Below are positions 61,477 to 64,000 of a stretch of DNA of 64,000 bases, piece after piece. The DNA lies in NCBI RefSeq assembly GCF_003217775.1, contig NZ_QJVJ01000007.1, positions 186,001 to 250,000 on the forward strand. The letters are read 5' to 3'. The DNA is from Paenibacillus flagellatus. GTDB lineage: Bacteria; Bacillota; Bacilli; Paenibacillales; NBRC-103111. The number at the start of each line of letters is the position of its first letter. Within the stretch, counting starts at the first letter, position 1. The translations under genes were made by a program, and so were the position numbers. The notes beneath the pieces were generated by a model. The model ran no database searches. It was not told the DNA's origin and was given only the letters and a program-made list of their open reading frames with translations.

Positions 61477-62320
61477 CCCGAAATCCCGCAGGGCGATCGT
61501 CCGGCTCGACCGGACGGTCCGCTACGCGCTGCTTGCCGCCGTTTCGGCGGCCATGCTCGTGCCGTTTTACTGGATGGCGGCCACGTCGCTGAAGGACCGG
61601 ACGAAGCTGTTCGTTTTCCCGCCGCAATGGCTGCCGGCACCGGTTCATTGGGACAATTACGTCGAAGTGTTCGCACGCCAGCCGTTCCATCTGTACTTCG
61701 GCAACAGCCTGTACATCGCCGCCGTCGTAACGGCGGGGACGTGCTTCTTCGCGGCGCTCGCGGGCTACGCGTTCGCCAAGCTCGCCTTTCCTCTTCGCAA
61801 CGTCTTGTTCTTGCTGCTGCTGAGCAGTATGATGATTCCGACGGAAGCGACGGCGATTCCGCTGTTCGACTGGATGTCGCGGCTCGGACTCGTCGATACG
61901 CACATCCCGTTGATCGTGCCGCCGATGCTCGGGGCGGGGGGAATGTTCGGCGTTTTCCTGCTCCGGCAGTTTTTCATCACGGTGCCGGGAGAGCTGGACG
62001 AGGCGGCCCGCATCGACGGCTGCACGCCGTGGACGTCGTTTTGGCGCATCATGCTGCCGCTGTCGGCTCCGGCGCTTGCCGCGCTGTGCATTTTCACCTT
62101 TTTGCACAGCTGGAACGAATTTTTGGAGCCGCTTATTTATTTGAACACAAGCCGGCTGTATACGCTGCCGCTCGCGCTGTCGCTGTTCACGAACGAGAGC
62201 GGGACGGAATGGCACTTGCTGATGGCCGCCTCGGTCATGGCGACGGTGCCGCTGCTGGCGGTCTTTTTCGCGGCGCAAAAAAAGTTTGTCGAAGGGATCG
62301 CGATGACCGGCTTGAAGTAG
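61466..62320 (+). CDS. ABC sugar permease, MalG/UgpE type
   Basis: A 284-residue permease with six helices; the EAA loop is GELDEAARIDGCTPWTSFWR and the C-terminus FFAAQKKFVEGIAMTGLK is standard for MalG-like subunits. AAAGGTGGG precedes the ATG. With the preceding subunit it forms the channel for the sugar bound by the lipoprotein at 56034. No ATPase gene follows. Confidence 0.95.
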   Translation: MKRDPKSRRAIVRLDRTVRYALLAAVSAAMLVPFYWMAATSLKDRTKLFVFPPQWLPAPVHWDNYVEVFARQPFHLYFGNSLYIAAVVTAGTCFFAALAGYAFAKLAFPLRNVLFLLLLSSMMIPTEATAIPLFDWMSRLGLVDTHIPLIVPPMLGAGGMFGVFLLRQFFITVPGELDEAARIDGCTPWTSFWRIMLPLSAPALAALCIFTFLHSWNEFLEPLIYLNTSRLYTLPLALSLFTNESGTEWHLLMAASVMATVPLLAVFFAAQKKFVEGIAMTGLK

Positions 62321-62341
62321 AGAGACAAGGAGAGAGGAAGC

Positions 62342-63703
62342 ATGGGTGTGGGAAGCGCGCCGCTTGAGGCGGACGTCGTCGTAGTCGGAGGAGGCCCGGC
62401 CGGCATATGCGCGGCGCTCGCGGCGGGGAGAACGGGCGCCAGGACGATTTTGATCGAGCGGTACGGCTTCGTCGGCGGCATGTCGACGGCGGCGCTCGTC
62501 TATCCGTGGATGACGTTCCATACGGCCGAGGGCAGGCAAGTGATCGGAGGCATTGCCCAGGAAATAGTCGACAGGCTCATGAAGCTCGGTGCGTCTCCCG
62601 GCCATTTGCGCGACACGGTCGGGTTCGTGCATACGGTGACGCCGTACGAGCCGGAGACGTTCAAGTCGCTCGTCCCGGCGATGCTGCGCGAGGCCGGCGT
62701 CCGCCTGATCGGCCACAGCTTCGTCGACGAGGCGATCATGAGCGGACGGCGCATCGAGGCGGTTACGCTGACGGGCAAGTCGGGGCGGCTGCGCGTCCGG
62801 GGGAACGTATTCGTCGACGCGTCCGGTGACGGCGACTTGGCCTACTTGTCCGGCACGCCTTGTGCGGAAGGCCGGGAAGGCGACGGGCGGACGCAGCCGA
62901 TGACGATGAAGTTCCGGATGAAGGGCGTCGATCTGCAGGCGGTGAAGCGGTATATGCTGGACCACCCCGACGAATTTTACGCGAAGACGCCGTTCGCCGA
63001 GCTCGAGCGGCTGCCGCTCACCGGCGTATCGGGCTTTTATAAGCATTGGACGGAGGCGGATTTGCCGATCAACCGGGATCAGGTGCTGTTTTTCACCGGT
63101 CCGGGCGAAGACGAAGTGCTCGTCAATACGACGCGCGTCCAAGGACTGCGGGGCACCGACGCGGAGGAGCTGACCGAGGCGGAGCGGCTCGGCCGCGAGC
63201 AGGTGCTGCAGGTGGCGGCTTTCATGAAGCGGTGCCTTCCCGGCTTCGAGCGGGCGTCGCTCTCGCAGGTCGGGACGCAGATCGGCGTGCGCGAGACGCG
63301 GCGCGTCGAAGGGCTGTATGCGCTGCGCGGGGAGGACGTCGTTCGCGGCGCGGCGTTCGAGGACGCGATCGCCCGCAGCGGCTACCCGATCGACCTGCAC
63401 GATCCGACCGGCAAAGGGGTGACGGAGGCGGCCGTCCGCGGCGACGGCGCGTACGATATCCCGTACCGGTGCCTGCTGCCGACGCGGACGGACAACCTGC
63501 TGACCGCCGGGCGATGCATATCGACGACGCACGAAGCGATGGCGACGACCCGGCTGACGCCGAGCTGCATGGCGACCGGCCACGCAGCCGGAACGGCGGC
63601 GGCGCTCGCCGCCTTGGCGAGGACGGAGCCGCATCTGCTCGACGCGGCGGTACTGCAGCGGAAGCTGGCCGAGCAGGGAGCGATTTTGCGCGGCGAGCGG
63701 TAG
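62342..63703 (+). CDS. FAD-dependent oxidoreductase (FAD_oxidored family)
   Basis: A 453-residue flavoprotein. The dinucleotide-binding motif VVVVGGGPAGICAALAAG (14-31) is followed by the GFVGGMSTAA segment seen in FAD_oxidored-type enzymes associated with polysaccharide loci. A second FAD contact is in VFVDASGDGDLAYLSGT, and the C-terminal TDNLLTAGRCISTTHEAM closes the site. It lacks a signal peptide. Reaction is unknown; oxidation of a sugar or a glycoside hydroxyl followed by elimination is a reasonable idea given the context. GGAGAGAGG precedes the start. It is the last gene of the operon. Confidence 0.88.
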   Translation: MGVGSAPLEADVVVVGGGPAGICAALAAGRTGARTILIERYGFVGGMSTAALVYPWMTFHTAEGRQVIGGIAQEIVDRLMKLGASPGHLRDTVGFVHTVTPYEPETFKSLVPAMLREAGVRLIGHSFVDEAIMSGRRIEAVTLTGKSGRLRVRGNVFVDASGDGDLAYLSGTPCAEGREGDGRTQPMTMKFRMKGVDLQAVKRYMLDHPDEFYAKTPFAELERLPLTGVSGFYKHWTEADLPINRDQVLFFTGPGEDEVLVNTTRVQGLRGTDAEELTEAERLGREQVLQVAAFMKRCLPGFERASLSQVGTQIGVRETRRVEGLYALRGEDVVRGAAFEDAIARSGYPIDLHDPTGKGVTEAAVRGDGAYDIPYRCLLPTRTDNLLTAGRCISTTHEAMATTRLTPSCMATGHAAGTAAALAALARTEPHLLDAAVLQRKLAEQGAILRGER

Positions 63704-63845
63704 CGGAGCGTGAGGGCGGCGGGATCGCGGCGGCGCCGTGCTGCGTTGGGGGTTGCGCGCTCCGATTGCGGCGACGCACGTCCGCGATGGCGCGCAAGGA
63801 CACGACCATGTGCGCGGCACATGGTCGGTATGGTTGCGGGAAACG

Positions 63846-63873
63846 GCCGGGGGCGAGCGCCTCCGGCTTTTTT
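63846..63873 (+). terminator. Terminator after the GH20 uptake operon
   Basis: GCCGGGGGC pairs with GCCTCCGGC (one G-U) around a four-base loop, followed by six T residues. The remaining 63704-64000 shows no gene with a ribosome binding site. Confidence 0.75.
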
Positions 63874-64000
63874 CACATGCTTCCGCTCCGTATCGGATCG
63901 TACGTCCGTTATTTCGGGGACAAATGAACCGGCCCCCGCAACTCTTCCCCGGTGATTCACCTCCCAGCTAAGACCTCCAGTCCATGTATTCTCCCTAGGA

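Overview
The window is GC-rich chromosomal DNA of a Bacillota organism, most likely Paenibacillaceae (Paenibacillus or Cohnella type). The evidence is strong AGGAGG-type ribosome binding sites, a T-box leader, CcpA-type cre palindromes, two YesM/YesN two-component pairs plus a large membrane-anchored AraC regulator, LplB/YtcP-type sugar permeases without their own ATPase, and many secreted proteins rich in carbohydrate-binding modules. No rRNA, tRNA, CRISPR array, insertion sequence or phage gene was seen.

Layout. 0-9 kb: end of a histidine kinase with its OmpR-type regulator, a small membrane protein and a cupin; a catalase behind a LysR regulator that is divergent from an unusual adenylosuccinate synthase (purA) paralogue coupled to a HAD phosphatase; a lower-GC DMT-family transporter. 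8.4-17 kb: a YhcH-family protein, an orphan amino-acid-binding lipoprotein, a GH78 alpha-L-rhamnosidase divergent from an AraC regulator, a T-box-controlled methyltransferase and a Tat-exported beta-helix protein. 17-28 kb: DeoR regulator with a TarJ-like polyol-phosphate dehydrogenase, then a seven-gene sugar-uptake operon (kinase, AraC-type regulator, binding lipoprotein, two permeases, PHP hydrolase, TIM-barrel isomerase). 28-33.4 kb: an MFS exporter whose ribosome binding site lies in a perfect hairpin, and a minus-strand run of VOC proteins, a histidine phosphatase and a methyltransferase.

33.4-47 kb: a second carbohydrate locus with a membrane AraC sensor-regulator, two permeases, a binding lipoprotein, a cytoplasmic protein resembling alpha/alpha-toroid enzymes and a 1553-residue secreted beta-helix protein. 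Three promoters here carry the same upstream element at nearly the same distance from a -10-like hexamer, suggesting a local regulon. 47-64 kb: a third locus with YesM/YesN-type kinase and regulator, a binding protein immediately behind the regulator that lacks a good lipobox and may be a co-sensor, a 1477-residue secreted protein with an unrecognised central domain between discoidin and LamG-like modules, a paralogous binding lipoprotein, a GH20 hexosaminidase carrying the same module families, MalF/MalG-type permeases and an FAD-dependent oxidoreductase.

Working together, the three loci each couple extracellular sensing to a binding protein, permeases and polysaccharide-active enzymes. A shared MsmX-type ATPase encoded elsewhere probably energises all three. 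Functions are inferred from motifs read by eye; no database search was run.
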